64,000 nt of DNA from Turritopsis dohrnii (lineage: Eukaryota; Cnidaria; Hydrozoa; Anthoathecata; Oceaniidae): assembly GCA_027922465.2 (NCBI GenBank), contig BQMF02000061.1, positions 992,001 to 1,056,000 of the forward strand, given 5' to 3'. Below the pieces are notes generated by a model. The model was not told the origin of the DNA, searched no databases, and saw nothing but the letters and a program-made list of their open reading frames with translations. The position numbers and the translations under genes were made by a program. Position 1 is the first letter of the stretch. Each line of letters opens with the position of its first letter. Below are positions 9,817-23,460 of the stretch, piece after piece.

Positions 9817-12800
9817 ATGTTGGCCACCTTCTTATTGGTGTTTATAATCGTAAGCCATAGTATTTTCATTTATTGTCTTTTTTCTTTGGTTAGTCTTTTT
9901 AGTTATCGATGGGTGAATGTTTAAAAATGGGCAATAATTGAAATGTAACAAGCAATACTTTTATCTGCGGCGCACACTTTGCATTGCACTTTCGCCACCC
10001 CTAATATTATTCACTAGTATCCCGTGTAAAACATTTTTACGGGTTTTAATTTCAAAAATGACGTCCCCCAAAAAATTAATCAGGGATAATGCATAGAAAT
10101 TGTATCCATCTGATCTAATAATGTTAAGAAGGGATCATTACATTATGCGACGACAACTAACCCTTACCAAGATATCGGCGATCAAACATCCCTTCACTGC
10201 ATGTTTGCCAATATTGCGGACCCTTAAAGTTGCTAGTTATCTTTATTGGTTCGCAAAATATTTTCCAAAAAACGTCACGTCTGATTGGAGATACAATGCA
10301 ATGCCAATGGTTCCCTGTGATTAAAATATGTATATAACATCAATACGGAAAAAATCACTATTGATCTCTAGTAATTAAAACTCTAAGTATCCCAGGTAAA
10401 GTATTTTATGTGTTCACTATCAAAAGAAAAACATAATAAAATCTTTCACAATACCATAGCAAAATAAAATGTGCACAGAGGAAAACAACAAAACAAAAAA
10501 TTAGATTAAACAACAAAAAGATTAAAATTTAATTAAAAAACTAAAATACAACTTTTCATTGAAACCATACGTTTGCGAATGTGTCATGAATTATATAAAA
10601 ACTTATACCTTCCAACGATTTTCTTTGCATGAAGGGTAAGATTGGATAGCAACAATGAACATTGTTCTTTGGCAACCCTGGACACCAATTTAAAACCATG
10701 AGATTCATTTCTTCATTAGTGTATATATATTTTTTCTTATCTAAAAGAAACAGATTAATGGTTCACAAATAATCTTACATGACGATATTGAAAGAAAAAC
10801 AAATCAAAGAAAGAAAGTTCAAGAATGTCTTTACCTTCTTGCACTGGTATGTATCATTGCTTGCTTTTCAAGGAAATCTTTATTAACTAACCAAAAAAGA
10901 CGTTCGAAACGATGAAAATAGAAGCAATGCAAGGGTTGCTCCTTATACTAATCGTAGAAAAATATTAACCGTGGTCTGTGACACTTTTATGAGAAAGTGA
11001 CCGGAAAAACGACCCGAAATTTTAGAGAGTGAAAGAGTGAAAAAAGAAGATGCACAGCGCGTATAAGTATATAGATGATTCTGATGCAGAATTACATGCT
11101 CATCATTGGTATCTAAACCTAGTCCTTAACACTAATTTTTGTTGATTTTGAGATTCAGGTTCAGGTAATCAGCGTGAAATAATATTAGGGGGACGTGAAA
11201 GTCAAATCAACAAGGCCCTTTTATCTCCTATAAATAGGCCTCAGAAAGTTTGATTACACCACTGCAGAACAATGAGAATTTAGTAGTTGATATTGAAGCT
11301 CAAAGTTCTGATTTGTTATCAGAAACATTCATAGAAAGCATGCAGCATGCTGGTGACTGATTAGTCTCTTTAAGAGCGTATGAGTGGATATTTTATGTTA
11401 TGGAATAATGTTTTCTTTTGATTAACTAGGGAAAGGCTGCTTATGGATCTATGCCACTCGCCATTCTTCATATTGAAGGTCCTTCTGGTGATGCCGATGT
11501 TTGTGCTTTGTACAACCCACATTATTCTGGTATTCCCATGAAGCTTAAAGATACAGTATGTATATATACATTTTTCATTATTTATAAGTAGGTAACTATT
11601 TTAGAGTAACTATTTCCTTTAAAGGAGAATTTAACTAAACTAAACAGTGAAAAACCCAATTTACCATAAATGCTCGATTTACCGCCCCGGGTGCTTATTT
11701 CAAATTTTTGACTTTTATAGTGGGCGCTTATTCGAGAGGGGCGCTTATATATAAAAAATGTTTCTGTACTATTTGAAAGAGTTTCAATAGTTGATTTTTA
11801 AATTTTCGTTTTTTTTTTCCCAAGCAAAATTTTGCCATTTGGGTTTTGTAGTTCACTCCTGAAACTATATCATCCTGCAAAGAATAACTTAGAAACGGTC
11901 TTTTAAATTATATAATAGGTTTATGGAATATGTCCATTGTTATAGGAGTGCAATAAAGCCACCATTTCAAGCTTTTACCGAAAACTTAATCTCCAGGCCA
12001 ACATGACATCACAATGTTCAAGAAAAAATTGTATAAATAACTTCAGAAACTTCTTGAATTTTATAAATAAAATAAAACACTTATAGTTAATATACATAGT
12101 TATAGTTAAAAATAGTTGTTATCATGGTTCCTTTGGCTTGATTTCCTGATCTCTCCTAACAATTAAATAGGAAAGTTTTTAGGTAGTGTAAAGGTAAGGA
12201 AAACTGAAAATTTTTAAATCTTCCCTTGAAAATTTTTATTTTTGGATGGTATATATATATATATATGATATTTGATTAATTGTCATTTTACTTTATTAGT
12301 TTTCATTTTTATCCTCAATGTATTTATTTCAAGTTTTATATCTTAGTTTCCTATTTTCCAGTTCTATTTTCCTGTTCTAATTTTCTACTTATCCTCTAAT
12401 TTCCTTGAATTCCTTATTTTCTTTTGACTGCTTTATAATAACTTTTAGTGAACTATTTTCATAAACATGTATATTTATATTATTATTATTCTTTTGAACA
12501 TTTGCTTTACTCAGGACCCTTATTGAAAGCAACATTACAGTTAAGTGGTTGCACTTAATGATTTTTTAGATGAATTGGAGTCCCAGCTTATTTGAGTATT
12601 ATAGTAAGACTAGACAGTTCATTGAAATAATCAAGGTAGCTTTTTGTAGGTTTTTCTTACACCTAGTAAAAATTACTATTAATATTAATAAATAATTTTG
12701 CTTTCATTGGTTTTGTTTTTCATAGGCATAACTTATGAAAAGCTTTGTTAAAAATAATGTTTTTTTAAGGTGTGAGTAAGAGAAAAAAAATGTGTTTTTG

Positions 12801-15800
12801 TTTTTTAATTAATCCTTTTGACAGGAATATGTTTATATCAAAAATGGTACATTTTTGGAAAGCTTATTTACATTTCTAAAAGCTCATGTTAAAAATTTTG
12901 AGGTAAAAACTAAAAATTTTAAATTTCAGAGTGAGTCAAAGAAAATGAACCTTGTCGTACAGATGTAGCTTCATTTACAAAATGAGTTCAGTTTGACTTA
13001 CATGTTTTACACTTTCGTAATAACAAGACATAGAGTGAAAACACTTTTTTCTGTTTTTACTCAAATAAATTATTTTCTGAGATATTTTCAGTTTCTCTAA
13101 ACCTTGTTTTTTGTTTTCATTTTTTTCGTTTACAAGAGTATAACTCCTGTTCTGTTCAAAATTAAAAGATACAAAAAAAAAAAAACCTTTTCAAAAAAAG
13201 AGATTCAAAGATTTTTCTTTTTTGGGTGAACTAATTAATTATTTATGAATTGGATTGTTAAAACAAAAGGATCAATATGCAACATGATGAATATGTATTA
13301 TATTTTCATGATCTTCCATGTACACAAATAAGCTGCTAATACAATGTTTTTGGAAAATAAACAGACTTCCCAGCCACTCCCTGAAAAAATAATTTCACCA
13401 TTGGAAAATTCAGAATTCCTTTCATCCTGATGTGCAAGAAAAATTTTTTCACAAAAGTAATAAACTTAATAAACCAGGGTGTTAGCTAGGGTCCTACAGG
13501 TGCCGTTAGACAGCCCTTTCCCAATCCAAAAAACTAATAAGTTTCCCAATTGAGTCCAGCAATAAATTTATGAAAAATTAGTAAATAAGCTTGCTGTGAA
13601 AATAAATGATTTGATTCTGTTTTGAAACATTGGCTTAAACTCATCACTAATATGCGTTTCTGCTGCATTATAAAATGTTCATCGTCGTTATAGCCTAATG
13701 GCCTCAATTGAGAATTTTTAGCTAACGCCCTATAAACTGTCTAGTCTTTCCGTTTTTTTTATAATTGGTAATGTTTGACAAAATATATTCAGCAGGGGCA
13801 GATTTAAAGAGCCAAAGCAATAAAAATGTAATTGGGTCTTGTGGGAAACTTTGAAACGATTGGGGCAGGCATATTTCCAAGCACTCAATCCTTAATTGAG
13901 TTTCAAAACTCAATCCTATCAATTTGAAACTCAAAAATGAGGATAAAAAACAACATTTACTTATCTAAAACTAGCAAAAGCTTTTTGATTTAAAAATCAT
14001 TGTCAGTGCTGATGTAAAAATGAAATTAAAAACGTATCAACAATTCTATTATCTACAAGCTATATACAATTAAAAATTATAGAAATCACAAGGGACATAA
14101 AACAAAAGATTCAAGTAACACAGTTTCTAAAGAGCAGCAAGTTGTTTTCTAATTGGTCATTTAAAATAGGTCTATTGATAACAATAAGATATGTGTTTTG
14201 AGCTTACCGAGTTAACCCGAAAAACCCGAAAAACAATTCAGAGCCAATTTTCATGGAAGGTTATCATGCCTACCTCAAAGAACAATAGAGTGCGTAAAGC
14301 TCAAGTTATTTGAAAACTAATACTTCTTGTGCCAGGATCTAAAAAACAACAAGTCAGACAATCACTACTTTGTCTTGGAGAATAACATATAATAGAAACA
14401 TTTAATGCCCGCTCAATTGGAATAAAACATCAATCAGAATGTTTACGAAAAAACAACTTTCATCAGGCATCAAGTACTCAAGTACAATCAAGTAGTTTTT
14501 TATGAAAAAAAGACACAGATGTTTACCAGTAGTTTTCTGTTTTACTCAAAAAGATTTACTGTCAAGGTTATTGGTTTTTTATAATGACAAAAAGATGTTG
14601 AGAGGAAAATTCATTTGAAAATTCCCATCATTTTGATCTTTGGAAGCAAAGTTATACACAAATAGAAGATCTTTTGGTATTTTTCTACTTTTGATATTTA
14701 AACGAAAGTAAAACACTGACCATTATAATATTTGAAAAGGTGTCAGCATTTTTACAAAAATACAAAATTCCAGGTTCATGAAGTTGTTTATATACAATAA
14801 TATCTTTGGAATTTTGTTGAAACAAAATAATTGATTTCGGCAAAAATATATGTATATATGTCACTAACTTGACTGATCCTAAATCCACCCCCTACAATAA
14901 TTCTTACCATTTAGCCTAGATATAAAGTATATATACCAGATCCTCCAAGTGGTTGTGAAGATTATAATGAAAAAAGTTTATGGAATTCAACAGTTTTTGC
15001 TACTGCTGATGGAGAATGTACTACATTTGAAAAAATCCAAAACGCCTATCATGCACAAGCGAAACAAATCATTATAGTGAGTGACAAAGGTCTGGTAAGT
15101 AAGCTATGTTACATCACACAATACTAATAATCTGAGAGTTGTTTTGATGGCTAATGATTCAGATGAAATATAGTGTTAACTCACCATCTTTTCAGAGCTT
15201 CCCTGCTGGTTCATCAAAACAACACAAGCAAATTCATCTGTCTGTTGGTTTGATGTCCAACAGTGCTTGGAAATCTGTCAAGGTATTTCTGAGAAATATA
15301 TTTAATGCAGAATAAAATGTGACAAATAAAATTTAGCGTGGAATCCCTTGAAATATTTTGTGCTCTTTACTTGTGCTGATGTTATAGGGAAGTCTTGGTC
15401 GGCCGTTATATGCACAGTTATATCATCCACATGATCCTTTATTCGATCCAAATCTTATTGTCATTTGGATAATTGCAGTTTTTACAGTTGTTGTTGGTTC
15501 ATATTGGTGTGGTTTGACGTTAGAGAGAAGGTAAGGATTAGCTCATGAGATGAACTTCTTTGGTTAGGTAATATCTAGTTAAGGTCATTTTACAACTGAC
15601 AAGCTTTCAATGATAAACATTTTGTAATCTTCATCAGCATAACATCTAATTCGCACATAATGTATTTCATATAATTCTTTCACTTGCTTTAAAATCCAAT
15701 AATATTTTTTGTAGTGGGTCCAGAGTGATTGATCAGAATTTCTTTGACTTAGAACAGACTTATAAAGACGATAAAAAGTCGAGGTAAACGAAAATATATC

Positions 15801-18800
15801 ATTAACACTTCAATAAGCAATAACTAATCCAGTGTAGTTATCAATTCTACCGATGATGTCCATTTTTTAGTTAGCATTACACCTCTTGAGCATTATTTGT
15901 TTTTGCATAAGTGAAAACACTTTTCTAATATTAATATAATACTAATGTTAATAAATAAATAATATAATAACTATAAATAAATATATTAATATTAATATTA
16001 GTGATAATAGCCATTGTTTTTTCTTATACAAGTACATAAATAGCTCTAATAATTAATATTCACATTAATGGACATCAAAGAAAACACCAATTGATACTCC
16101 AACACAGACTGACGCCAGGTCAATGAAAATATCAGTTTTTATGTAACGGCTTTAGTTTGCTGATGATTGACTGCGATGAAACTTCGAGTGCAAACAAAAT
16201 AACCGTTTAATAATAACCGTTGTTTTCTTGTATGAATATTTAGATGTTTCACGAAAATATTGAGCACTATTGTTGACAAGAAAAAATCAACAAAATAAAT
16301 AATATTAAAATAGTCAGGTAGCTACTTGCAAAAAAGTTACTTGGAAATGAGAGGGACATTGTAAAAGTACTTTGAACTAGAAAATCATTACCGGAATATC
16401 TGAAAATATTTACTGGGTGTGTCCAGTACGATTCTTATTTTGATGACGTCACACAATAGGACCAAAATTTTTTTCGAAATTTTTCAAGTATTATTATATC
16501 AAGCAATAGCTTGATTATGTCATGATGTGATTTTGAACATAAAAAAGTTATAAGGGATAAACAACTTGCAACTACATGGTGCTATTTCCTTTTCGCCACA
16601 ACCACATAAATCAGTGCATTCAAGGCCATGCGATCGACACTCGCATACTTGGGTGCGGCATTTTGATTTCAAGCAATTACACTGGAAATCAACTCGAGGA
16701 CGTCCACTGGTGCTGCAGGAAGCAACATCCAGATGGTTAAGACACCAGAGCCTCCATTTCCCATCCATGACCAATAGGACTTAGGTATCTCGGGGTTGTT
16801 TTCGAGAGATCTCTTTATGATTGCCGTCACATATGACACTCGCTTGCAATGACACAACAAAGCGTCCCTTGTTGGTGGTAGTTTCTGTGGTTCGGGAGCC
16901 TTGCGACTCGAACAAAACTATTTGTACGGGCTTCGTTGGTGTCATTACATTTAACTGCATACATATCGGAAACAAATGCCTCTATGTTTTTGAACAATGC
17001 GGCATCGAAACCAAAAGGGTTCCGAAATGACGCAACGGTAGCTTTGAATTCTTTAGAAGCTCGCAACAACTGAAATGCTTTAGTTTTTCCTACTCCATAG
17101 AACACGCTGGTATAATCGTTACCAGTAAATGCGTGGAGTGCTGGTATCGCATGACAGCATTCAGAACCAAGTTCACTAGCAATGTTGTTGATATTGATCA
17201 CCCGTCGTCTTTTGCAAACGATGTAGTTGACAAACAACGCGATCTCTCCCAATTTGTCCTGAAAGTACAGCGCGTACAGAGGAATATCGCTGTCGACGGT
17301 TTCGGTGCAAACTGTGCTACAGCCATGTGACGTAAACCCCCATAATTTTGCATCTTTAGGGCACTGGGCAATATGTATTAAACATTCATTTTGCTGTCGT
17401 TTTTGTGCTGGAGATGCCTATTAGGAAGATTCGTCGTCTTGTCGTCTCCTCCTGCTGATGTGTTTTGTTTTTTTTTGTTGTTTTTTTCTTGCACCCGATA
17501 AAACATTGCCATTTTTTTTCCAGACATAATGGAATCTTTAAGCGTTCGAAATAATAGAGGGGGGTTCAAAGTAACAATGATTCAATTAATGATTTTTTTT
17601 CATATGTTGCACCCCCTGAATATGATCCGAGTGTACATTTGATTTTCCGATTTGTCTAGAAGGAAGGACAAGATGGCAGAGAAATTTAAGTTTGTTGTTG
17701 TTGGAATAGCGTGATTTTTCTTTTTGTGATAACTTGTTTAATAAATGATTTTAGGTGTTTCGGTAAAAATACAATTAAAAATTATAGAAATCGGACATAA
17801 AACAAAAGATTGAAGTAACACAGTCATTTTTTTATGCAAGTAGCTGCCTGACTAAAAAAGTACCACTGGAAAAAATATTTTAAAATTGTTGCTTCAGGTT
17901 CATCAACAGCAACTATTTAGTACTCATTAAATTGGGTAGATGTATATTCAAGTTGATGTATGTGTAATACTCTTTCATTTCTAGTTTATCAGAAGATGGA
18001 ATACCAGAAGAATGTGAGGAGGATGACGCCAGCCAGTTTCCCATCACGACCATCATGATTTTTATATTTATTGTGATGATATGCACTGTGTTGTTGCTCT
18101 TATACTTCTTCTTCAAATATCTCATCTATGTTGTTATTGCACTATTTGCTATAGCTTCAGTGTCCGGAACATATGAATGCTTGTCCGCCCTGTTATCCTT
18201 TGTGCAATGTGGTGAGTAAAACAAGTCATTAGTATGTCTAGCCAACATACCGGTCAAGCTTTTAAAACTCTCACCATTTTGGGTGATGACTGTTTGAAGG
18301 GTTGATGTTGATGGGGGCAGTCTATAAAAGTAGTTTGACTACTGTGATTTTTTGTTTGTTTTTCACTAAATTGAATTTTGTTCACACCCCTATTTTATAC
18401 TTGTTTTGATTAATGAGAATACATTAGCAACATTACATAAGTCTAGATGATTGATTTGCAAATTGATTGACTTGATATTTTTTTTCTGTTAAGGTCGATG
18501 TATAGTTCCTGAAAACAACCTTCCATTGCTGAAAAATCAACCAGAAATTCGAAACGTTATACTGTTTTTTATTTGTCTTGGACTTAGTATATACTGGGTC
18601 ATCATCAGGAACACTTCGTATGTATCTCATACCTTCATGCAAAAGTCAGGTTTCAAGGAGGCTACATTGTCCTTAACGCATGCTCATTTGCCTTCGGGTG
18701 CTATATGACATGCGCTAAGTGAAAGTGGCTAGAAAGTCATTTTAAAGTGTAGCCAGTTGCTTAGTGTTGGGAAGCCACCTTGAAGTACAATCAAATCTGT

Positions 18801-20753
18801 TTAAGAACACTTATTTAAAATTTCTTACTTACAATGCATACATAAATCTTTTTCTTTTTCTTTCAGGTATGCCTGGGTGATTCAAGATTTTCTTGGCGTA
18901 TGTTTTTGTATTAGTTTGATAAAACTTATAAAATTACCGAACTTGAAAGTCAGCACGATCTTACTGCTAGCCTTGCTCGTTTATGATATCTTCTTTGTCT
19001 TCATCACGCCGTTCTTTTCTGCACGTGGTAAAAGTGTGATGGTGGAAGTTGCTACTGGTAAGCTGAAAGCAATTTCTTAGTTCAACTTATAAACTGGATT
19101 ACACGGATTTTTTCATCTAGAACGTGTAACCTGTGATGTGTAGCTCTCATAATAGATTGACCGTTGTTAACTCGCTTTGGGATATACACATAGTTTGATT
19201 TTTTCATATGACAATACTATTGAAAAGAGATTATGGGAATTGTACAAACAAGCTGATAATTACGAACGATTGGCCTGATGTGTTATCAGTTTTTTAACCG
19301 GCTAGTATGAACAGTCTGGACCATATAAACCATAACGGTTTGTCATCAGACCATAATAGTTTGTCGTCAGACCATAACGGTTTGTCATCAGACCATAATA
19401 GTTTGTCATCAGACCATAACAGTTTGTCATCAGACCATAACAGTTTGTCATCAGACCATAACAGTTTGTCATCAGACCATAACGGTTTGTCATCAGACCA
19501 TAACAGTTTGTCATCAGACCATAACAGTTTGTGATATGATAATTGACTTTTGTGTATTATAACAGTCTTTTCGTCAACTTCTCAGTTTTCCATCGGCATT
19601 GATCCCTAACAATCATTCTTTTTTACGCCTGCTAAAAGCTGACGCCTTGTCATGAATATTCACGCCACTTGGGTTGGGCTAATAAGGAATTTCCAATTTC
19701 TTCATAGGGAATGGTAGTAACGAACAGCTTCCAATGGTCATACGTGTTCCCAAACTCATCACCACAGCGTTATCACTATGTGAAAGACCATATTCCATTC
19801 TTGGTTTTGGTGATATTCTGTTACCAGGTATAAAAACCATAGTTGGACCACGCATTCTACTTGTATGAGGACAGGTTTTCACATTAGTTAATATATCTTA
19901 CATTTTATGTTTCAGGCTTGTTTGTGGCGTTCTGTCATAACTTCGACGTGATAGCAAAAACAAAGTACAAAGTGTATTTTGTAGCTACCAGTATTGGTGA
20001 GATATATCATCTTTTCAGCCTTGCTATATGCAATTTCAAATTTGCCAAATGTTTTTATTTCGCTATTATATACCTGTTTGTTTTGTATTTTTCATTTTCC
20101 TTTTAGCTTATGGGTTAGGATTGACTGCTACTTTCGTTGCATTGATGATGATGAAGATCGGTCAACCAGCGTTGCTATACCTTGCACCTAGTGTTCTTAT
20201 AGCATGCACTATTGTGGGGTTTGTGAGAGGTGAATTAAAAGCACTATGGAAAGGAACTGTTGTAAGTCAATCATGTTGAGAACATTATGTCCGAGCTCCA
20301 CTTCAGGGTCTGTTACAAAAGTATTAGCATTTTGTCCGTCTGACGCGATAACTGTTTGTTTGAATATTTTTTGACTATCATCCTTGTAGAAATCATGTTT
20401 TGGAATTTTTTAAATTCTATTCTAGTATACTTTCGAAAAACGTTTGCTTGATATTGTATCATATTGATATTGATATTGTATCGTGCTGTTTTTTATATAG
20501 CCCTAGTATCGATTTGTCCGTCCGACATAAAACAAGTGTTTTTGACCCTTCATTACCCAGACAGAATGGATTGATTTTCACGTGGATCAATTTTTTGTGT
20601 GTCTTACTTTCCACAAAAATTTAGTTTTGGGCATTTCACACGCCTTCAACAATTTGTCGTTGATTTTAGGATGTGAGACGTGACAGTCACAGACACGATG
20701 ACGCAGAAAGTTTTAATGACGCCAATGAAAAGCAAAAGTTGTTGGAAAGATGA
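9817..20753 (+). CDS. SPPL2: Signal peptide peptidase-like 2 (SPPL2), intramembrane aspartyl protease
   Basis: Cleaves type II membrane-protein stubs within the bilayer, typically in late endosomes/lysosomes or at the cell surface. Exons: 9817-9849, 11430-11555, 14915-15094, 15196-15282, 15388-15530, 15715-15783, 17985-18211, 18494-18617, 18867-19057, 19708-19827, 19916-19996, 20107-20261, 20670-20753; all have GT/AG borders and consistent phase, giving about 540 residues (family 520-600). Exon 1 encodes only a hydrophobic signal start, MLATFLLVFII. Exons 2-5 form the luminal PA domain (Cys pair, GECTTFEKI). Then come nine membrane segments with the catalytic motifs LVYDIFFVF (exon 9), LGFGDILLP (exon 10) and QPALLYL (exon 12). 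The C-terminus ends in KLLER. Large introns hold transposon fragments and a minisatellite. The family call is firm. Exon 1 rests on phase, donor site and hydrophobicity only. Confidence 0.92.
13960..14330 (-). mobile_element. 3' end fragment of a Penelope-like element in SPPL2 intron 2
   Basis: In minus orientation the fragment matches the ends at 38160-38450: GCAAAAGCTTTTTGATTT, a degenerate TCAGTGCT, then CACAAGGGACATAAAA and TTTTCTAATTGGTCATTTAA, which is the last part of the PLE reading frame. Its ribozyme-like core has decayed (CTGACAA, and AAAA in place of GAAA). It is older than the 38-42 kb copies. Confidence 0.7.
16555..17335 (-). pseudogene. Fragment of a CXC-tailed transposon protein in SPPL2 intron 6
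   Basis: A piece of a large invertebrate transposon-type protein, now broken by frameshifts. Reading from 17335 down: YALYFQDKLGEIALFVNY, then ALHAFTGNDYTSVFYGVGK followed by KAFQLLR, which resembles the helix-3-turn-helix of FEN1/XPG-like nucleases; then EAFVSDMYAVKCNDTNEA; CKRVSYVTAIIKRSLENN; and finally a cysteine cluster FQCNCLKSKCRTQVCECRS followed by HGLECTDLCGC, similar to a CXC (tesmin/CRC) zinc-binding motif. Base composition is clearly richer in GC than the surrounding intron. The element at 44980-47740 encodes the same family with other parts kept. No TIR is visible here. Confidence 0.7.
17769..17823. repeat. Short duplicate of the PLE-end fragment
   Basis: ACAATTAAAAATTATAGAAA followed by CGGACATAAAACAAAAGATT and GAAGTAACACAG repeats 14066-14123 almost exactly in the same orientation, with a short deletion (CACAAG). 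It is a second relic of the same PLE 3' region in SPPL2 intron 6. Confidence 0.65.
19330..19532. repeat. 21-bp minisatellite in SPPL2 intron 9
   Basis: Nine complete tandem copies plus 14 bases of a tenth of the unit CCATAACAGTTTGTCATCAGA, with variants at positions 6-9 (ACGG, ATAG, ACAG) and one GTCGTC. The unit is a multiple of three, so open frames run through it on both strands (SDHNSL repeats on plus); they are not evidence of a gene. Confidence 0.95.
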
Positions 20754-22822
20754 CGCTGGACCAAACATTGTCGCGACGCATCGATAAATTGAATCCATGT
20801 CACGAAATCTTTCAAACACATTCGTATATGTTTATAAATTCGTATGTCCTCTTGGAAGACAATATGCAAAGTTGACACACATTTGTGGATGCTAAGGGGG
20901 ATGTTTCAACTCACGTATTTAGAAAAATGTTTAAATTTGTTCTTCACAAAGAAAATCTATTTGGTGATAAAAGAAAATCGCCATTTAAGATGACGTCATT
21001 ATTTACCGCCATTATGAAGATGACAGCAGACTCTTGTCATGGTTATTTCAAGAGACATTCTTTTTCCTGTTTACTCTGTGGCTGTTTTTTATGAAATTTG
21101 GGGAGTTGTTATGGAGATTAGTCATGTTCTTTTTCTTTTTTGAAACGAAACATGCCGAAACCTGTTAGAGACAGGGTGAACTTCATTTCGTCTGCGCAAT
21201 CAATATTTTCATAAAATCAGAAAACATATTTATGCTTTGTTTGTTCTATAATACATAATTCTTAAAAGAGTAAAATGCAGTCCATTTAAATTCGATGCTT
21301 TTCCAGGAGTCTGGTAATCCTGTTTAAAATAGTGCAAGCTAATACCATCACTAGCTCTCAAGAAAAATTCTTTCATCCTTTTTGCAGGATAGATTTTGAC
21401 ATGTAGCTATTTTTACCTTTTTTTAATGTTATAGATAAGATATTTTGTTACTTGATATTCGTGTCTTCATTGCGTGATTTGGATGGGGTCTGTTTTTTAT
21501 TCGTGTATGCGTATGACGTCAAACTTGATTTTGTTTTTTTTACGTTATGTTGAGATTTTCAATGTCGGATCCATTATGAATTACACTGTTAAATTGCATT
21601 GTGAGAATGAAAGCTGTTGATGGCCATATATAGAAAAACAAGAGAAAACCCACCGGCTTTAACGTCAACACTTCTGAGGTGTGGAGAAAAAAAACTGAAA
21701 AGCGTGGAAAAGGCCTTAATTCAAAAATATATGACGTCATTGTTACAAAGAAAAACTAATCACATAATGTGAAATGATTAAAGTTGTTGCATAGCAACAT
21801 AAAACAAAGGACGATTTTTTTCATTTTAACTATTGTGAGGAATTGAAGAAAGGAATTTATATGAGTGACGTTGGTTGTGATATTTCACTTTTCAAGAATA
21901 CCAAAAAGGTATACAGAAATTCTTCTAAAAAGAATAACAATTCAACGGAAATATTACGACACAGGTGGGGAATGTACACGAAGATCCTCATTAGCTTTCG
22001 TGGTCAAGTCAATGTAGGTGTAAATTTCCCAGCATTTGAAACACCTTGAACACAGCTATATTACGCAAAAGCTCTAAGTTTCCCTTTCTTTGACCAAATT
22101 ATTAAAAGCGAACAACAAATTCAAATTCAGCATCGTCAGCTTGAGATATATGCTCATTTTTCAACAAGTTGAAACACTTTGGAAATTTGATCCACATCAG
22201 GCCCAAGTTTCCATTTCTTGACCAAATTATAAAAAAAAAAAAAAAAATTATGACAATCGTTTTACATTTCAAGCGCTCCCGCGTGTAAAACGATTAAAAA
22301 CCATATAAGATGTTATAAGTGTGAGGGTAACTGGAGGCAGCAATAATATGTTGCCTTGCTTTTGGAATTTCTATTTATCGCAACCTTGTAGCCATGGAAA
22401 CTATCATTAGTTCCCAGTACACCATACGTCAGTCAGCCGATTAGTTTCAATTCGAAGCTTTCAGATAAGGTATAAAATTTGCAAACACTCATCCTGTTCT
22501 AAGGAGACATAAGAAATGAAGCACTTTGGTCCAGATTTCTTTTTTTTGTTTTGACTACACAGTAAAAAATGAATGGCAAATTTGAACTAAGCATAGTAAA
22601 GTTTGCGGCCGTAAATCTTTTTGGAAGAAATTTGACCCTAATTTTATTTTCCTGATTCAAAGAAAGATTATGAAAAATAAACTCCGACAAATTGCCAAAT
22701 TCATATATTGTATAATTTTAATGAAAATTGTCTTAATATTTAGTCCTACATGGAATTTTAATTGATGTGTAATTAATTGCGCAGGGGAACATTCAAACCA
22801 AATTCTCGTATCTTTAAAACAA
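20754..22822. other. 3' flank of SPPL2 and gene-free sequence
   Basis: The first part is presumably the SPPL2 3' UTR. Several short open frames (20885-21094, 21540-21740, 21843-22049, 22499-22690) have no recognisable motif. A 17-base A run lies near 22230. No gene or RNA is supported. Confidence 0.45.
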
Positions 22823-22909
22823 GCTACAAGAGCAACCTCGTTCCAGGGCTTCTTGCCTTCCGTATATCAAAAAGGTAAGAAGCCCTGGGAACGAGGTTGG
22901 CTACGAGAG
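22823..22909. repeat. Dispersed hairpin repeat, copy 3
   Basis: Left arm 22833-22859 (CAACCTCGTTCCAGGGCTTC and TTGCCTT) and right arm ending 22899 (GGTAAGAAGCCCTGGGAACG then AGGTTG) pair with two or three differences around CCGTATATC. Flanks GCTACAAGAG (22823-22832) and GCTACGAGAG (22900-22909) differ at one base, the clearest target duplication of the family. Confidence 0.88.
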
Positions 22910-23460
22910 CTTGGACAGTTCTATCGGTAAATCTCCCAATATTCCATTCACATAAGTAGGATTCTTCTTGAACAACTTACCCTTTCCTGCACCGAGGTGC
23001 CATATGGCATCAATTACTTTGAGGGACATTACATTTCCTTCTATAACCAATCATATTGCAGAAAAACTATTTTCGTGTACCACTTTACATGGAGTTTCTA
23101 CGCCTTGATAGTTTTTTACTCATTTCCTTACGATTTTTGGTAAATCGAGACAAAGTCAACATGTGCTCTCGAAAAAAAAATTATAACGCAAGTGAGGTCT
23201 CTTTTACTTCAAATAAAAAAATGGCGATTCATCCTTTCGGCATGATTCTTTTTTTGTTTTGTAGTCTATATGTTATATTTTCATTCCCATTTTATTCCAC
23301 TTGAATATGTTGATCACACAGTTCAGAAACAATCTTCAAACTTTTATGTGCCATATGGCATCATTGTGAAGAACTGGGTTAATTTTTGTACAAAAAAACG
23401 GACTTTCATTCTTTGGTAACGGTCATTGTTGTTGTCATTTTACTGCTTGTAACCAGCCCT

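Noticed and set aside
12573..12646. Possible SPPL2 exon starting MNWSPSLFEYYSK between exons 2 and 3
   Set aside because: Exons 2 and 3 join in phase 0 with continuous PA-domain sequence; this piece matches nothing in the family.
15600..15660. Another hammerhead-like end near TCTTCATCAGCATAAC
   Set aside because: CTGATGA is present in complement but no stem II pairs before a GAAA; the resemblance to PLE ends is weak.
19302..19534. Open frames on both strands encoding SDHNSL or MTNCYGL repeats
   Set aside because: They are produced by a 21-bp minisatellite inside an SPPL2 intron; the unit is divisible by three, so all frames stay open. No start context or conservation.
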